Part shown: piece after piece, positions 35,898 to 45,288 of the stretch
Numbering within the stretch: position 1 is the stretch's first letter
Layout of the letters: every line of letters starts with the position of its first letter
The notes under the pieces: generated by a model
Told to the model about the DNA's origin: nothing
The model's input: the letters and a program-made list of their open reading frames with translations, nothing else
Database searches by the model: none
Position numbers and translations under genes: made by a program
Origin: Sphingosinicella sp. CPCC 101087
GTDB taxonomy: Bacteria; Pseudomonadota; Alphaproteobacteria; Sphingomonadales; Sphingomonadaceae
Assembly: GCF_004151485.1 (NCBI RefSeq)
Contig: NZ_SBFF01000013.1
Span: forward strand, 402-64,401
DNA: 64,000 nt
Reading direction: 5' to 3'

Positions 35898-36777
35898 GTC
35901 GCGGGAAGGCTGCGGCCGGCCTCAGGATCGCCTCCGGAAGCCAGCAGACATAGACATCGACCTCTTCGGCCAGATCTCCGCCTTCGCAAGGCGACTGCCC
36001 CCGCGCGATCGAGCGGAAATATTCGAGCATGCGAGGCTGGCATGGCGCCGACAGGAGGCTTGCGCCCTGAGCCAGGTAGCCGGCCGACGAGCCGCCCCGT
36101 CCCGGCACCTGGGCGGCGATGCGGGCGAGATGGAAATAGAGCCAGGCCAGCGAGATCCGCTCGCGGTCGCCGCGCCTCTGCTCGCGCTGGCGGTCGTCCG
36201 GCGCCCGGGCAAGAGCCGCCGCCCTTGCCGCGGCCGTCCGGCTCAAGCGGTCCAGGGCCGCTTCCAACCCGTCGCCTTGGTCGAACAGCGCCGCGTAGAG
36301 CGCGGCCAGCTCGGGCAACTCGGCGATCGGCGCCAGGATCGGCTGGCTCTCGCGCTGCGGCCCGCCCGCCGCGATTTCCCGCATGGCGTCCGCATCGCGG
36401 CCACGAAGCGCCCGGTGGAAGCTGAAGACCCCATGATCGGGCGGAAGACGGCGAAGCAGCTTCTGGTCCACCAGCGACCCGTCGAAGGCCTTCCAATTGC
36501 CGGTGAGGAGATGAAGTTGCGGCAGGTGGAAGGACAGCAACGCGTGAAAGCTACTCAGTGCAAAGGGCAACGGATCGGAGGAGATCGTCCCATCATACGT
36601 ATGCTGGATCGCTTCACGAAGATCCACGACGCGTGGAAGATCGTAGAACGGACATTGGCTGATGATCATAACAGGGTCCGTTTCCGACGGGACGATGCCT
36701 TCCCGGGCCTGCAGCTGCGAAGGCGCGACGGAGGAGAGGATCAGGCCCAGGGCCGCCGCTGAAGCGCGAATGTTCAT
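35845..36777 (-). CDS. Secreted protein of an unrecognised triplicated family, copy B
   Basis: 310 residues, signal peptide ending SQLQA. Conserved blocks: SQCPFYDLPRVVDLREAIQH, YDGTISSDPLPF, HLLTGNWKAF, REIAAGGPQRESQPILAPIAELP, GDRERISLAWLYFHLARI and APCQPRMLEYFRSIARGQSPC. It differs from its relatives by about 20 extra residues (LRPAAAFPRPTARSGSLGP) at the C-terminus, which overlap the GFA gene. Confidence 0.7.
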   Translation of the reverse strand: MNIRASAAALGLILSSVAPSQLQAREGIVPSETDPVMIISQCPFYDLPRVVDLREAIQHTYDGTISSDPLPFALSSFHALLSFHLPQLHLLTGNWKAFDGSLVDQKLLRRLPPDHGVFSFHRALRGRDADAMREIAAGGPQRESQPILAPIAELPELAALYAALFDQGDGLEAALDRLSRTAAARAAALARAPDDRQREQRRGDRERISLAWLYFHLARIAAQVPGRGGSSAGYLAQGASLLSAPCQPRMLEYFRSIARGQSPCEGGDLAEEVDVYVCWLPEAILRPAAAFPRPTARSGSLGPDRAHGVS

Positions 36778-36920
36778 AAGCCCGTATAACGCGTCAGGTC
36801 ATCGAACGGCGGTGTCGTTTCGCGGAAAGCGGGCCATGTGAGCGGGCCCTCACGCGAACGCCCGAGGATGATGGCGAGGCCGTCCGGACCGCGGCTTTTC
36901 CCGGCCCGGCGAACCGGAGA

Positions 36921-37826
36921 TCAACCGGCCGGCTTTCTTCGGCTCGCCCGGCCGGAGCCGTCATCCAGAATCGCCTCGGGAAGCCAGCAGAGATAGACGT
37001 CGACCCGTTCGTCCAGATCGTTCCCGTCGCAAGGGGACTGCCGCGACGCCAGCGTACGGAAGTACAGGCGCGTCCGAGGCTGGCACCGCGGCGACACGAG
37101 GTCGGCGGCCCGTGCCAGATGGCCGGCCGCCGACGCGCTTCGCCCCGGCCTTCGGCTGGCGATACGGGCGAGATGGAAATCGAGCCAGGCGAGGGACAGC
37201 CGCTCGCGGTCGCCGGACCTTTCCTCCGTCTGTCGATCGTCCGCCTCGGCCGCGAGGCTCGCCGCCCGAGCTGCCGCCGTGCGGTCCAGGCGATCGAAGG
37301 CCGCATCCAGCCCGTCCCCACCCTCGAACAGCTCCGCATAGAGCGCCGCAAGCTCGGGCAGCTCGGCAACGGGCGCCAGGAACGGTTCGGCCCCGGATGG
37401 CGAAGCGAGCGCCGCGACTTCCCGCATCGCACCGGAGTCGCGCTCAAACAGCGCCGCGTGGAACCTGAGTGTGACGTCGAATTGGGGGCTGCGACCAAGC
37501 ACCACCCGATATTCCTGCCGCAGCGAGTGCAAATCGTACCAGTTCCCCGTCAGTATGTAGAGTTTCGGCAGTTCATGGGACGCCAACCGCATCAGGTCGG
37601 TGAGCGGGAATGGCCGCGGGTCCGACGAAATCGTCCCTTCATACACCTCCCGGATCTCGCGCCGGAGATCCGGGACGGACCGGATGTCGAAGAACGGGCA
37701 CATGAAAGTCACCTGGTTCGCCGGCGACAAGTCCGAAGGAAGGCTCTCCTGTGCGCGCAGCTTCGAATCCGGAACAAGAGCGGCAGAGATCATGGCGAAA
37801 GCCGAGATGATCGCTCCGCTCTTCAT
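36921..37826 (-). CDS. Secreted protein of an unrecognised triplicated family, copy A
   Basis: 301 residues from the ATG at 37826, with a signal peptide ending SKLRA. Carries FMCPFFDIRSVPDLRREIRE, YEGTISSDPRPF, YILTGNWYDL, GAEPFLAPVAELPELAALYAELF, GDRERLSLAWLDFHLARI and PRCQPRTRLYFRTLASRQSPC, with VDVYLCWLPEAIL at the end. The frame is open upstream (to a longer start near 37940), but the signal peptide position supports 37826. First of the three copies in the direction of transcription. Confidence 0.7.
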   Translation of the reverse strand: MKSGAIISAFAMISAALVPDSKLRAQESLPSDLSPANQVTFMCPFFDIRSVPDLRREIREVYEGTISSDPRPFPLTDLMRLASHELPKLYILTGNWYDLHSLRQEYRVVLGRSPQFDVTLRFHAALFERDSGAMREVAALASPSGAEPFLAPVAELPELAALYAELFEGGDGLDAAFDRLDRTAAARAASLAAEADDRQTEERSGDRERLSLAWLDFHLARIASRRPGRSASAAGHLARAADLVSPRCQPRTRLYFRTLASRQSPCDGNDLDERVDVYLCWLPEAILDDGSGRASRRKPAG

Positions 37827-38053
37827 CGCTCGAACCACGCTGCCACTCGCCGCATGATCCTGTGATTCCATGCGGATCCTGCCGGCGCAAGGATCCGGTC
37901 CAGCCGCAGGGCCGGACGGGCGCGTTCGGGGGAGATTCAACGCCGGTGCGAGTGATCAGCCAGTCTGGACCCAGGCCTGCGCCGGGGTGACGATCGGGGC
38001 AGCGCCGGCCGGCACGGTTCCAGCCGGGCAGCCGGCGCGGAACAGGCAAAGAA

Positions 38054-38081
38054 CCGCCGCGCCGGGGGGGCGGCGCGGCGG
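38054..38081 (-). terminator. Rho-independent terminator after the alpha/beta hydrolase gene
   Basis: CCGCCGCGCCG (38054-38064) pairs perfectly with CGGCGCGGCGG (38071-38081) around a 6-nt G loop. On the minus strand the stem is followed by TTCTTT. It lies 22 nt downstream of the hydrolase stop codon. Confidence 0.75.
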
Positions 38082-38102
38082 AGGGTCCGGGGGGAGCCGG
38101 GA

Positions 38103-39059
38103 TCAGTGGCCGCCGGTCTGCGCGTCGACCTGCGCGGCCCAGTTCGGGGCTTCGCTCGTGCCGTCCAGGAAGGGCAGCACGGTGCGCGCCATTTCGGGCG
38201 CGAGGCCGACTTCGTAATGGGTGAGGCCGGGGAGGATGGCGAGGCGGTTGCGGGACATGTGCTCGCGCTGCCAGCCGGCGTCCCTGAGGCCGCCGCCCAG
38301 GCGCTGGTAGATGTCGACGATATGTTCGGGGCGGATCATGTCGCTGTCGCCGTAGACGAGCATGACGGGCATGCCGAGCCGCCCGACATCCTCGCGCCAG
38401 TCGTAGGGGGCGCGCATGAGATCGCCCATATTGTCGAGCAGCCGGGGGAATTCGCCGGGGTCCGGCGCGACCGCGGCATAGGATTTGTACATCGGCGTGT
38501 CCCGCATCGCCGGCGCCATCGCGGCGTTCACCTGCGCCTGCTGCGGAAGCATTTCGGGGAAGAAGCCGTCGCGCGCCAGGTTGGACGCGACGAGCACCAG
38601 TCGGCGGACCGTATCCGGGTGCTGGACGGCCAGCCGGAAGGCGGACCAGCCGCCGAAGGAATAGCCGAGCACGTCGACCTCGTCGTAGCCGAGCGCCTTC
38701 ACGACGATGTCGAGATCGTCGCCGATGTCCGACACGTCGATCCGGCGCTCGCCGAGCGAAGTGCGGCCATGGCCGTGCAGGTCGACGGCGATCACCTGGC
38801 GATGCCGCGACAGGATCGGCAGGATCGGCGCGAACATGTCGATCGAGCCAAGGCCGCCGTGGAGCAGAAGCAGCGGCTCGCCCTCGCCATGGATCTCGTA
38901 ATAATAGTTCACGCCATTGGCCTCGACATGGCCGCTCCGGGCTGGGGCCTGGCTGGCCGTGCGGGTCGTGTTCGTCTCCCCGGCATGAGCGGCCGAAGGA
39001 GTCGCGATCGCTGCAGCGGTGGCGGCGAGCATGGCGACGATCGTGGATCTCAGCATCAT
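38103..39059 (-). CDS. Secreted alpha/beta hydrolase
   Basis: 318 residues with a signal peptide (MMLRSTIVAMLAATAAAIATPSAAHA). Alpha/beta-hydrolase core: oxyanion motif LLLLHGGLGSIDMF, nucleophile Ser in DVLGYSFGGWSAF, acid Asp in LVYGDSDMIRPEH, and His in ILPGLTHYEVG. Periplasmic esterase, lyase or similar; substrate unknown. A fragment of a close relative lies at 33533. A strong terminator follows the gene. Confidence 0.85.
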   Translation of the reverse strand: MMLRSTIVAMLAATAAAIATPSAAHAGETNTTRTASQAPARSGHVEANGVNYYYEIHGEGEPLLLLHGGLGSIDMFAPILPILSRHRQVIAVDLHGHGRTSLGERRIDVSDIGDDLDIVVKALGYDEVDVLGYSFGGWSAFRLAVQHPDTVRRLVLVASNLARDGFFPEMLPQQAQVNAAMAPAMRDTPMYKSYAAVAPDPGEFPRLLDNMGDLMRAPYDWREDVGRLGMPVMLVYGDSDMIRPEHIVDIYQRLGGGLRDAGWQREHMSRNRLAILPGLTHYEVGLAPEMARTVLPFLDGTSEAPNWAAQVDAQTGGH

Positions 39060-39245
39060 TCACTCCCTTGGCTTCGGCGCTCGGGCCGGGTTGGACAGCC
39101 CAAGGACGGGCGGGCCCGGCGCAAACCGACAAAGGGGGCCGATTATTTTTTTCCTTGCAGGCAGCCGAAGGGCCGGGGCGACGGAAAGGCCTGGTTTGCC
39201 GGGTGGCGACAAGGTCCGGACCGCCGGCCGATCGGCCCCTCCGGC

Positions 39246-40139
39246 TCAGGCCTCGGGCGCCGCCCGGGATAGGCGCTCGGCGAGCTCGAGCACGGCGCTG
39301 CGGGACTCGCCGACGCGCAGGCAGACATGATGCGCCGCCGGATTGGGCTCGGCGCGGGCGGCGACGGGGACGAGGCGGCCGTCCGCGAGCCAGGATGCGG
39401 CAAAAGGGAGCCTGAGCAGGGCGATGCCGAGGCCGCTGGCGGCGGCGGCGAGGACGGTGTCGTAATCCTCGAACCGGCGGTCGTTCCAGCGGGGCCGGTA
39501 GGCAATGCCGGCGCGGTCCAGCCAGGCACGCCATTGCGAGACGTCGGAATCGTGGAGGAGGGGGAAATGGAGCAGGTCGGCGGCGGTACGTGTGTCGGGG
39601 GTCCGACCGAGCCTTGCGGCGATTTCCGGGGCGGCCGCGGGGACGAGGGTTTCGCGGAAGAGCAAGCGGGCGTCGACGCCGTCCCAGGCGCCGCGGCCGT
39701 AGCGGATGGCGATGTCGGCCTCGCGGGCGTCGAGATGGGTCGCGCGGTGCTCGAGGAGGAGATTGACGTGGAGGTCGTCGCGCTCGAGCCCGGCCAGGCG
39801 GGGGAGCAGCCAGAGCCGGGCGAAAGCGGGGACGACACTGAGGCTTACGGTCTGGCGGCCGCGCCAGGGGCGCCAATGTTCGGCGCTGCGGGCCAACGCG
39901 CCCAAGGCGCGGCGCGCCTCGGCGGCGAAGCGCTGGCCGGCGGGGGTGAGGCGCACGCCGCGGCCGTGCCGTTCGAACAAGGACGTGCCGAGCCAGGATT
40001 CGAGCGCGGCGACGCGGCGGCTGACCGAGCCGTGGGTGATTCCGAGCGCCTCGGCGGCCGCGGTGAAGGATCCGGCGTCGGCGGCAGCCAGCAAAGCGTT
40101 GAGGCCTTCGAGCGGGGGGAGCGAGTTCGAGCTGTGCAT
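39246..40139 (-). CDS. LysR-family transcriptional regulator (GcvA-like)
   Basis: 297 residues from the ATG at 40139. N-terminal winged helix LNALLAAADAGSFTAAAEALGITHGSVSRRVAALES at about residues 12-47, then LFERHGRGVRLTPAGQ. The effector domain has the SVVPAFARLWLLPRL start and DIAIRYG motif of the GcvA subgroup. It is divergent from the TonB receptor gene (68 nt between start codons), so it probably controls that gene. Confidence 0.9.
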   Translation of the reverse strand: MHSSNSLPPLEGLNALLAAADAGSFTAAAEALGITHGSVSRRVAALESWLGTSLFERHGRGVRLTPAGQRFAAEARRALGALARSAEHWRPWRGRQTVSLSVVPAFARLWLLPRLAGLERDDLHVNLLLEHRATHLDAREADIAIRYGRGAWDGVDARLLFRETLVPAAAPEIAARLGRTPDTRTAADLLHFPLLHDSDVSQWRAWLDRAGIAYRPRWNDRRFEDYDTVLAAAASGLGIALLRLPFAASWLADGRLVPVAARAEPNPAAHHVCLRVGESRSAVLELAERLSRAAPEA

Positions 40140-40206
40140 ATCTTGCACAGGTGAGCTTCGTTCAGTGCGCTATGTCAAGGGGCGGGCGCGGTGGCATCCG
40201 GCCGGC

Positions 40207-42309
40207 ATGACAGAGACGAGATCTTGCCGGAGCGGCGGCGGCGTCCTTCCGGTGCGCCGGTTCCTCGATACCCAAAGCGGGCTTCGGCCGGGATCCGGTG
40301 GCGCGGGCGCTGCGACCGGGTCCCCGCCCCTTCGGCGCCATTCGCGCGAGGCCTCGCCGGAACAGGAAAAGCGTTCGAACGCACCGGCTTCGGCGGCGAG
40401 AAGGCTCCTGCTCGCCGGGGCGGCGCTGGTTGGCGCCCTGCCCTTCCCGGTCGCCGCGCAGCGGGTGGACGAGAATGTCGTGGCGGAGGCGCAGGACGCC
40501 TTCGGGTCCAATGTCGGGGGCGAGGATCTGGGGGTCTACGGGCCGTTCGACGTGCGGGGATTTTCGCCGACCGATGCGGGCAATGTTCGGATCGAGGGGC
40601 TCTATATCGACCGGCAGGCGGAGCTCACCAGCCGGCTGGTCGCCGGAAACCGGATCCGGATCGGGCCTTCGGCGCTGGGCTATGCCTTTCCGGCGCCGTC
40701 GGGAATCGCCGATTACCGGCTGCGCGCGCCGCAGGAGGCGGCGGTGCTGAGCGTCACCGCGAAAGCGGATCATTTCGGCGGGGGCCTTGCCGAGGCGGAT
40801 GCGCTGCTGCCGATCGACGGAGCGAGGCTCGGCCTGGCCGGCGGGATCGGCGTCTATCGCAACGTCTATGCCTATGGGAACGACGCCGAGGTGCTCTCGC
40901 TCGCTTTGTCGGGCGTGTGGCGGCCGAACGCGGCGACCCAGGTCCAGCCCTATTGGAGCCGGATCCGGATCCGCGACGAGGAAGCGCATCCAATCATCCA
41001 AAGCGAGGGGAACGCGCTGCCGCCGCGGATGAAGCGGCGGCGCTTCCTGGGGCAGGAATGGGCGGATTTCGAGGTCGAGCGGCTGAATTACGGCGCGGTC
41101 GCGCGAACCGCCTTGGCCGGATTCACGCTTCGCGCCGGCCTGTTCCGATCGGCCAACATCACGGCCGAGGGGCATACCCTGCTGATCGAGGCGGCGCCGC
41201 CGGGCGTGGCGGGGGCGCGCACCGCGATAGCGGCGCCGCCATCGTCCAACGCCTCGACCAGCGGGGAGATCAATGCGGCGCGCGCCTTCGCGACCGGGCC
41301 GGTGCGGCACGAGCTGATGCTGGCGCTGCGCGGGCGGGCGCAGGACCGGCTCTATGGCGGATCGGACCGGAGGGCGCTGACTCCGGCACCGTTCGACGAG
41401 GCGGCGCCCGTGCCGCGCCCCGACTTCGCCTTTTCCGAGCGGACCGACGACCGGGTGCGGCAATGGACCGGCGGGATCGCCTGGCGGGCGCGGGGCGCGG
41501 GACTGGGGGAGATCAATGCCGGGCTGCAGCGAAGCGATTATCGCAAGCGGGTGGTCCGTCCCGACGGGGCGCTTCCGGATTCGCGGGCGACGCCCTGGCT
41601 GTTCAACCTGGCGGCGATGGTGGAGGCGACGGCGCGGCTCGCTTTCTACGGCGGCTATACGAAGGGGCTGGAGGAAAGCGACGTCGCCCCGGAAATCGCG
41701 GTCAATCGCGACGAGGCGCCGCCGGCGATACGGACGCGGCAGATCGACGGCGGGGTGCAATGGCGGCTTGGGCCGATGCTGCTCATCGCCGGCGCGTTCG
41801 AGATCGAGAAGCCTTATTACGGGCTCGACACTTCGAACCTGTTCCGGCGGCTCGGCACCGTTCGCCATCGCGGCATCGAGGGATCGATCAGCGGATCGCC
41901 GGCGCCGGGGCTGACCCTGGTCGCCGGCGGCGTGCTGCTCGATGCGCGGATCTCGGGCGAGGAGGTCAGCGCCGGGTCGATCGGCCGGCGCCCGATCGGC
42001 ACGCCGTCGCGCACCCTGATCGCCAATCTGGACTGGCGGGTGCCGGCTCATGACGCGCTGTCGTTCGACCTGGCGGTCGAGCATCGGGGGCGGGTCCTTG
42101 CCGACGCCGCCAACATGTTGCGGGTGCCGGCGCGAACGATCGTCGACCTGGGCGCGCGCTACCGGTTCCGGCTGGGCGACGCGCCGGCGGTGCTGCGGCT
42201 GCAGGCGACCAACCTGTTCGATGCCTATGGCTGGGAGGTGGAGGGGAACAAGGCGTTCAGCTATGTCGAGGGGCGGCAGCTAACGGCCCGGGTGACGGTG
42301 GATTTCTAG
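40207..42309 (+). CDS. TonB-dependent outer-membrane receptor
   Basis: 700 residues. Plug region AFGSNVGGEDLGVYGPFDVRG, then FSPTDAGNVRIEGLYID; the C-terminal barrel is full of alternating beta strands and ends with the obligatory aromatic residue (TARVTVDF). The ATNLFDAYGWEV block is typical of TonB receptors. The N-terminus is odd: a signal-like stretch (ASAARRLLLAGAALVGALPFP) begins only at about residue 61, so the true start may be a downstream non-ATG codon; the ATG at 40207 is the only upstream one. Ligand unknown. Divergent from a LysR gene. Confidence 0.85.
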   Translation: MTETRSCRSGGGVLPVRRFLDTQSGLRPGSGGAGAATGSPPLRRHSREASPEQEKRSNAPASAARRLLLAGAALVGALPFPVAAQRVDENVVAEAQDAFGSNVGGEDLGVYGPFDVRGFSPTDAGNVRIEGLYIDRQAELTSRLVAGNRIRIGPSALGYAFPAPSGIADYRLRAPQEAAVLSVTAKADHFGGGLAEADALLPIDGARLGLAGGIGVYRNVYAYGNDAEVLSLALSGVWRPNAATQVQPYWSRIRIRDEEAHPIIQSEGNALPPRMKRRRFLGQEWADFEVERLNYGAVARTALAGFTLRAGLFRSANITAEGHTLLIEAAPPGVAGARTAIAAPPSSNASTSGEINAARAFATGPVRHELMLALRGRAQDRLYGGSDRRALTPAPFDEAAPVPRPDFAFSERTDDRVRQWTGGIAWRARGAGLGEINAGLQRSDYRKRVVRPDGALPDSRATPWLFNLAAMVEATARLAFYGGYTKGLEESDVAPEIAVNRDEAPPAIRTRQIDGGVQWRLGPMLLIAGAFEIEKPYYGLDTSNLFRRLGTVRHRGIEGSISGSPAPGLTLVAGGVLLDARISGEEVSAGSIGRRPIGTPSRTLIANLDWRVPAHDALSFDLAVEHRGRVLADAANMLRVPARTIVDLGARYRFRLGDAPAVLRLQATNLFDAYGWEVEGNKAFSYVEGRQLTARVTVDF

Positions 42310-42445
42310 CCCCGCCGGGCTGCCCCCGCGAGCGTCCCGCGACTTGCGGGGAGCGCCCAGGCCGAAGCCGACAGGCGACATCCGGGCGCCGCCTCATCCG
42401 TCGCGGGACCGTTGCCCTGGCGGCCGGCGGCCCTATCCCGGAGCC

Positions 42446-43480
42446 ATGACCGAATCGGTCCCCGCCATTCTCGCCGATCCCGACTGGCTGCCGCACACGT
42501 TCGACCGAAGCGGCGCGCTGCTCGACTTCGTCCGGCTGAGCGCCGCCGACCGCGACTCGCTCGCCTTCCTGGCCGAGGAATATGTCGGCAAGGACTTCGC
42601 GCACCAGGTGCTCGGCTACGACAAGGTGCGGGCCGCGACGCCGGCGGCGGACGCCGCGCCGGTCCATTTCATCTTCCACACCAGCTTCTGCTGCTCGACC
42701 CTGCTCGCCCGCGCGCTGGCGGCCGGCGGCGGCGCCCGCGTGCTTCGCGAGCCGGACATATTGATGAACCTGGCTCAGCGCCTGCTGCGTCAGCCGGGCC
42801 CCGCCAATATCGAGCGGCTGGAGGTGGTGCTGCGGCTGCTTTCGCGGCCGGTGCCGGCGGGCGGCACGGCGGTGATCGTCAAGCCGTCCAACTTCGCCAA
42901 CAACCTGATCGGGCCGATGCTGAAGGCGCGGCCGGCGGCGCGCGCCGTGCTGATCCATTCCGACCTCGACGCCTTCCTGCGGGCGATCGCCAAGAAGGGA
43001 ATGTGGGGGCGGATCTGGGTGCGCAAGCTCTTCCTGCAGCTCGGCGCCTGGACCGACCTGGACTTCGGCTTCGGCGAGACCGAGCGGTTCGTGCTGAGCG
43101 ACCTGCAGGCGGCGGGCCTGTGCTGGCTGATGCAGGCCCGCCATTTCCGGCGGCTGGCCGAGCATCACGGACCGGAGCGGCTGGTCCTCGTCCATAGCGA
43201 CGACCTGATCGCCCGGCCCGAGGCGGTGCTCGAGCGGGCCTCGGCGCTGTTCGCCCTGGGCTGGACCGAGGCGCAGGTGCGCCGCGCCGCGGGGGAGGAC
43301 ATCTTCAACCGCCACAGCAAGTCGGCCGAGCGGTTCGGCGCGGACCGGCGCGCGCAGGAGCATGAGCGCACGCTCGCCGCTCATGGCGAGGAGATGGCGA
43401 TGGTGCGGCAGTGGGTGGAGGCGGTGGCGGCGCGGTTCGACACGCCGCTCGCGCTGACCGACCTGGACGCCGCGGTCTGA
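42446..43480 (+). CDS. Sulfotransferase-like P-loop protein
   Basis: 344 residues. FIFHTSFCCSTLLARALAAGG (about residues 71-91) has the placement and shape of a sulfotransferase 5'-PSB (PAPS-binding) loop. HSDLDAFLRAIAKKGM lies in the region of the 3'-phosphate site. Length and the EMAMVRQWV helix near the end fit the Sulfotransfer family. Similar proteins are widespread in sphingomonads without a known substrate. Ends 28 nt before the convergent sdhB gene. Confidence 0.6.
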   Translation: MTESVPAILADPDWLPHTFDRSGALLDFVRLSAADRDSLAFLAEEYVGKDFAHQVLGYDKVRAATPAADAAPVHFIFHTSFCCSTLLARALAAGGGARVLREPDILMNLAQRLLRQPGPANIERLEVVLRLLSRPVPAGGTAVIVKPSNFANNLIGPMLKARPAARAVLIHSDLDAFLRAIAKKGMWGRIWVRKLFLQLGAWTDLDFGFGETERFVLSDLQAAGLCWLMQARHFRRLAEHHGPERLVLVHSDDLIARPEAVLERASALFALGWTEAQVRRAAGEDIFNRHSKSAERFGADRRAQEHERTLAAHGEEMAMVRQWVEAVAARFDTPLALTDLDAAV

Positions 43481-43507
43481 AGCGCTTCCGCCCGCGGGCG
43501 GATGCGG

Positions 43508-44293
43508 TCAGACCGCGCGTTCGACCAGCAGCTTCTTGGTTTCGGCGATCGCCTTGGCGGGATTGAGACCCTTGGGGCAGACGTTGGCGCAGTTCATGAT
43601 CGTGTGGCAGCGATAGAGGCGGAACGGGTCCTCGAGCTGGTCGAGGCGCTCGCCGGTCATCTCGTCGCGGCTGTCGACCAGCCAGCGATAGGCCTGGAGC
43701 AGGATGGCGGGGCCCAGGAACTTGTCCGAATTCCACCAATAGCTCGGGCACGAGCTGGAGCAGCAGGCGCACAATATGCATTCGTAGAGGCCGTCCAGCT
43801 TGGCGCGATCCTCCGGCGACTGGAGACGCTCCTTGCCCGACGGATCGGGCGTGGCCGTCTTCAGCCAGGGTTCGATCGAGGCATATTGGGCGTAGAAATG
43901 GGTAAAATCGGGGACGAGGTCCTTGATCACGTCCATGTGCGGCAGCGGCGTGATCCGGATCTCGCCCGACAGGTCCTCGATCGCGGTGGTGCAGGCGAGG
44001 CCGTTGCGGCCGCCCATGTTCATCGAGCAGGAGCCGCAAATGCCCTCGCGGCAGGAGCGGCGGAAGGTGAGGGTCGGATCCTGCTCGCTCTTGATCTTGA
44101 TGAGCGCGTCGAGGACCATCGGGCCGCAATCGTCCAGGTCCAGCTCGAACGTGTCGTAGCGGGGATTTTCGCCGCTTTCCGGATCGTAGCGGTAGATCCT
44201 GAACCTGCGGACCCGCGCCGCCCCGGCCGGCGCCTTGTGGCTGCGGCCCTTGCCGGTGATCCTGCTGTTCTTCGGGAGGGTGAATTCGGCCAT
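43508..44293 (-). CDS. sdhB: Succinate dehydrogenase iron-sulfur subunit
   Basis: Complex II subunit that carries electrons from FAD to quinone. 261 residues. The 2Fe-2S ligands are in [21 protein letters not shown], and the 4Fe-4S and 3Fe-4S ligands in [16 protein letters not shown] and [14 protein letters not shown], all complete. Unusually it is about 7 kb from sdhCDA, with other genes between; same strand. Confidence 0.97.
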   Translation of the reverse strand: MAEFTLPKNSRITGKGRSHKAPAGAARVRRFRIYRYDPESGENPRYDTFELDLDDCGPMVLDALIKIKSEQDPTLTFRRSCREGICGSCSMNMGGRNGLACTTAIEDLSGEIRITPLPHMDVIKDLVPDFTHFYAQYASIEPWLKTATPDPSGKERLQSPEDRAKLDGLYECILCACCSSSCPSYWWNSDKFLGPAILLQAYRWLVDSRDEMTGERLDQLEDPFRLYRCHTIMNCANVCPKGLNPAKAIAETKKLLVERAV

Positions 44294-44487
44294 CTGGAAA
44301 TCCTCTTCGCGGATGCGGGATAGCGGGTCGGCCGGGTGGGAACAATATGGTGGGTCAATGCCGAGGCCGGCCGCGGCCGAACGTCACGGCGCGGGCGGGC
44401 GATCAGGGATGGGGCGGCGGTGAGGGAGGCGTCCTCGTCCTGCCAGGGCCGAGGCGGGCGACGTTCGGCACCGGCGCGTCGACGGGC

Positions 44488-45288
44488 TCAGGACAGGCTG
44501 GCGCGGCGTTCGAGGAGCAAGGCGGCGATGGCGTAGGTGCGCGGATTGTCGACGTCGATCGCATGGGCGCCGTCCTCCAGCACGACGGCCGAGGCGCGAG
44601 CGCCGAAGCGGCGGCCGACGCGGGCCATCGCCCGGTCGAGCGAGATCAGGCCGTAGCGCAGCAGGATCAGGTTTAAGAGGCCGAAGGCCGCGGCGATGCG
44701 CATCGGGTTCTTGGCGAACTGGCCGCCGGTCCGGAAGGTCTCGGCCATGGAGAGGCCGCGCCGCGACAGGCCGTAGAGATTGCAGTTGGAATAGCTGCCG
44801 TCGGTGAAGCGGTAGAAGCGGCGCTGCCCCTGCGGGTGGGCCGAGAGAACGTCCTCCTTGCGCGACAAAGCGAGCACGGCATCGTCGCCCGCGGCGAGCC
44901 GGTCGGCCACCCGGCGCACCGCCGCGGGGGTGAGCAGGACATTGTCGGCGGTGGTGACGATGAAGGGGCCTTCCGCCCCCTGCGCGGCCGCATAGACGCT
45001 GTCGGTGATGCTGGCGGCCGAGGGGATGAAGGCGACCGGAACGCCGAGCTCCCCGGACGCGCCGTCGACGACGCGCAGCCGATCGGCCGCGCCTTCCTCG
45101 ACCGAGATGCGGATCGATTCCACCCCGCCATGGGCGGCGAGCGCCTCGAGCACATGGGCGAGCAGCGGACGGCCGCCGATCGGCACGAGGCATTTGTGGC
45201 TGACCCCGGCCTCCGCCGCGAGCGGATCGAGGCGGCCGTCGCGCTGGGCGGCGAGGACGATCGCGGTGAAGCGGGGTTCTTGGGTCAT
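44488..45288 (-). CDS. MobA/IspD-like nucleotidyltransferase
   Basis: 266 residues. N-terminal signature FTAIVLAAQRDGRLDPLA, then SHKCLVPIGGRPLLAHVLEAL: the LAAG-x-G-x-R / K-P-L pattern of NTP transferases, although the LAAQRD version is diverged. Metal site FIVTTADNVLLTP. The C-terminal part is basic and hydrophobic (LLNLILLRYGLISLDRAMARVGRRFG). The ATG at 45288 shares its A with the stop of the ATP-grasp gene (TGATG), so the two are coupled. Substrate unknown. Confidence 0.82.
   Translation of the reverse strand: MTQEPRFTAIVLAAQRDGRLDPLAAEAGVSHKCLVPIGGRPLLAHVLEALAAHGGVESIRISVEEGAADRLRVVDGASGELGVPVAFIPSAASITDSVYAAAQGAEGPFIVTTADNVLLTPAAVRRVADRLAAGDDAVLALSRKEDVLSAHPQGQRRFYRFTDGSYSNCNLYGLSRRGLSMAETFRTGGQFAKNPMRIAAAFGLLNLILLRYGLISLDRAMARVGRRFGARASAVVLEDGAHAIDVDNPRTYAIAALLLERRASLS

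Noticed and set aside
37639-39876. A 745-codon minus-strand frame across the secreted family, hydrolase and LysR genes
   Set aside because: Low-complexity Arg/Pro/Ala product overlapping real genes in another frame; a GC artefact.
40162-42084. A 640-codon frame opposite the TonB receptor gene
   Set aside because: Antisense to a receptor with clear plug and barrel motifs; no domain in the product.
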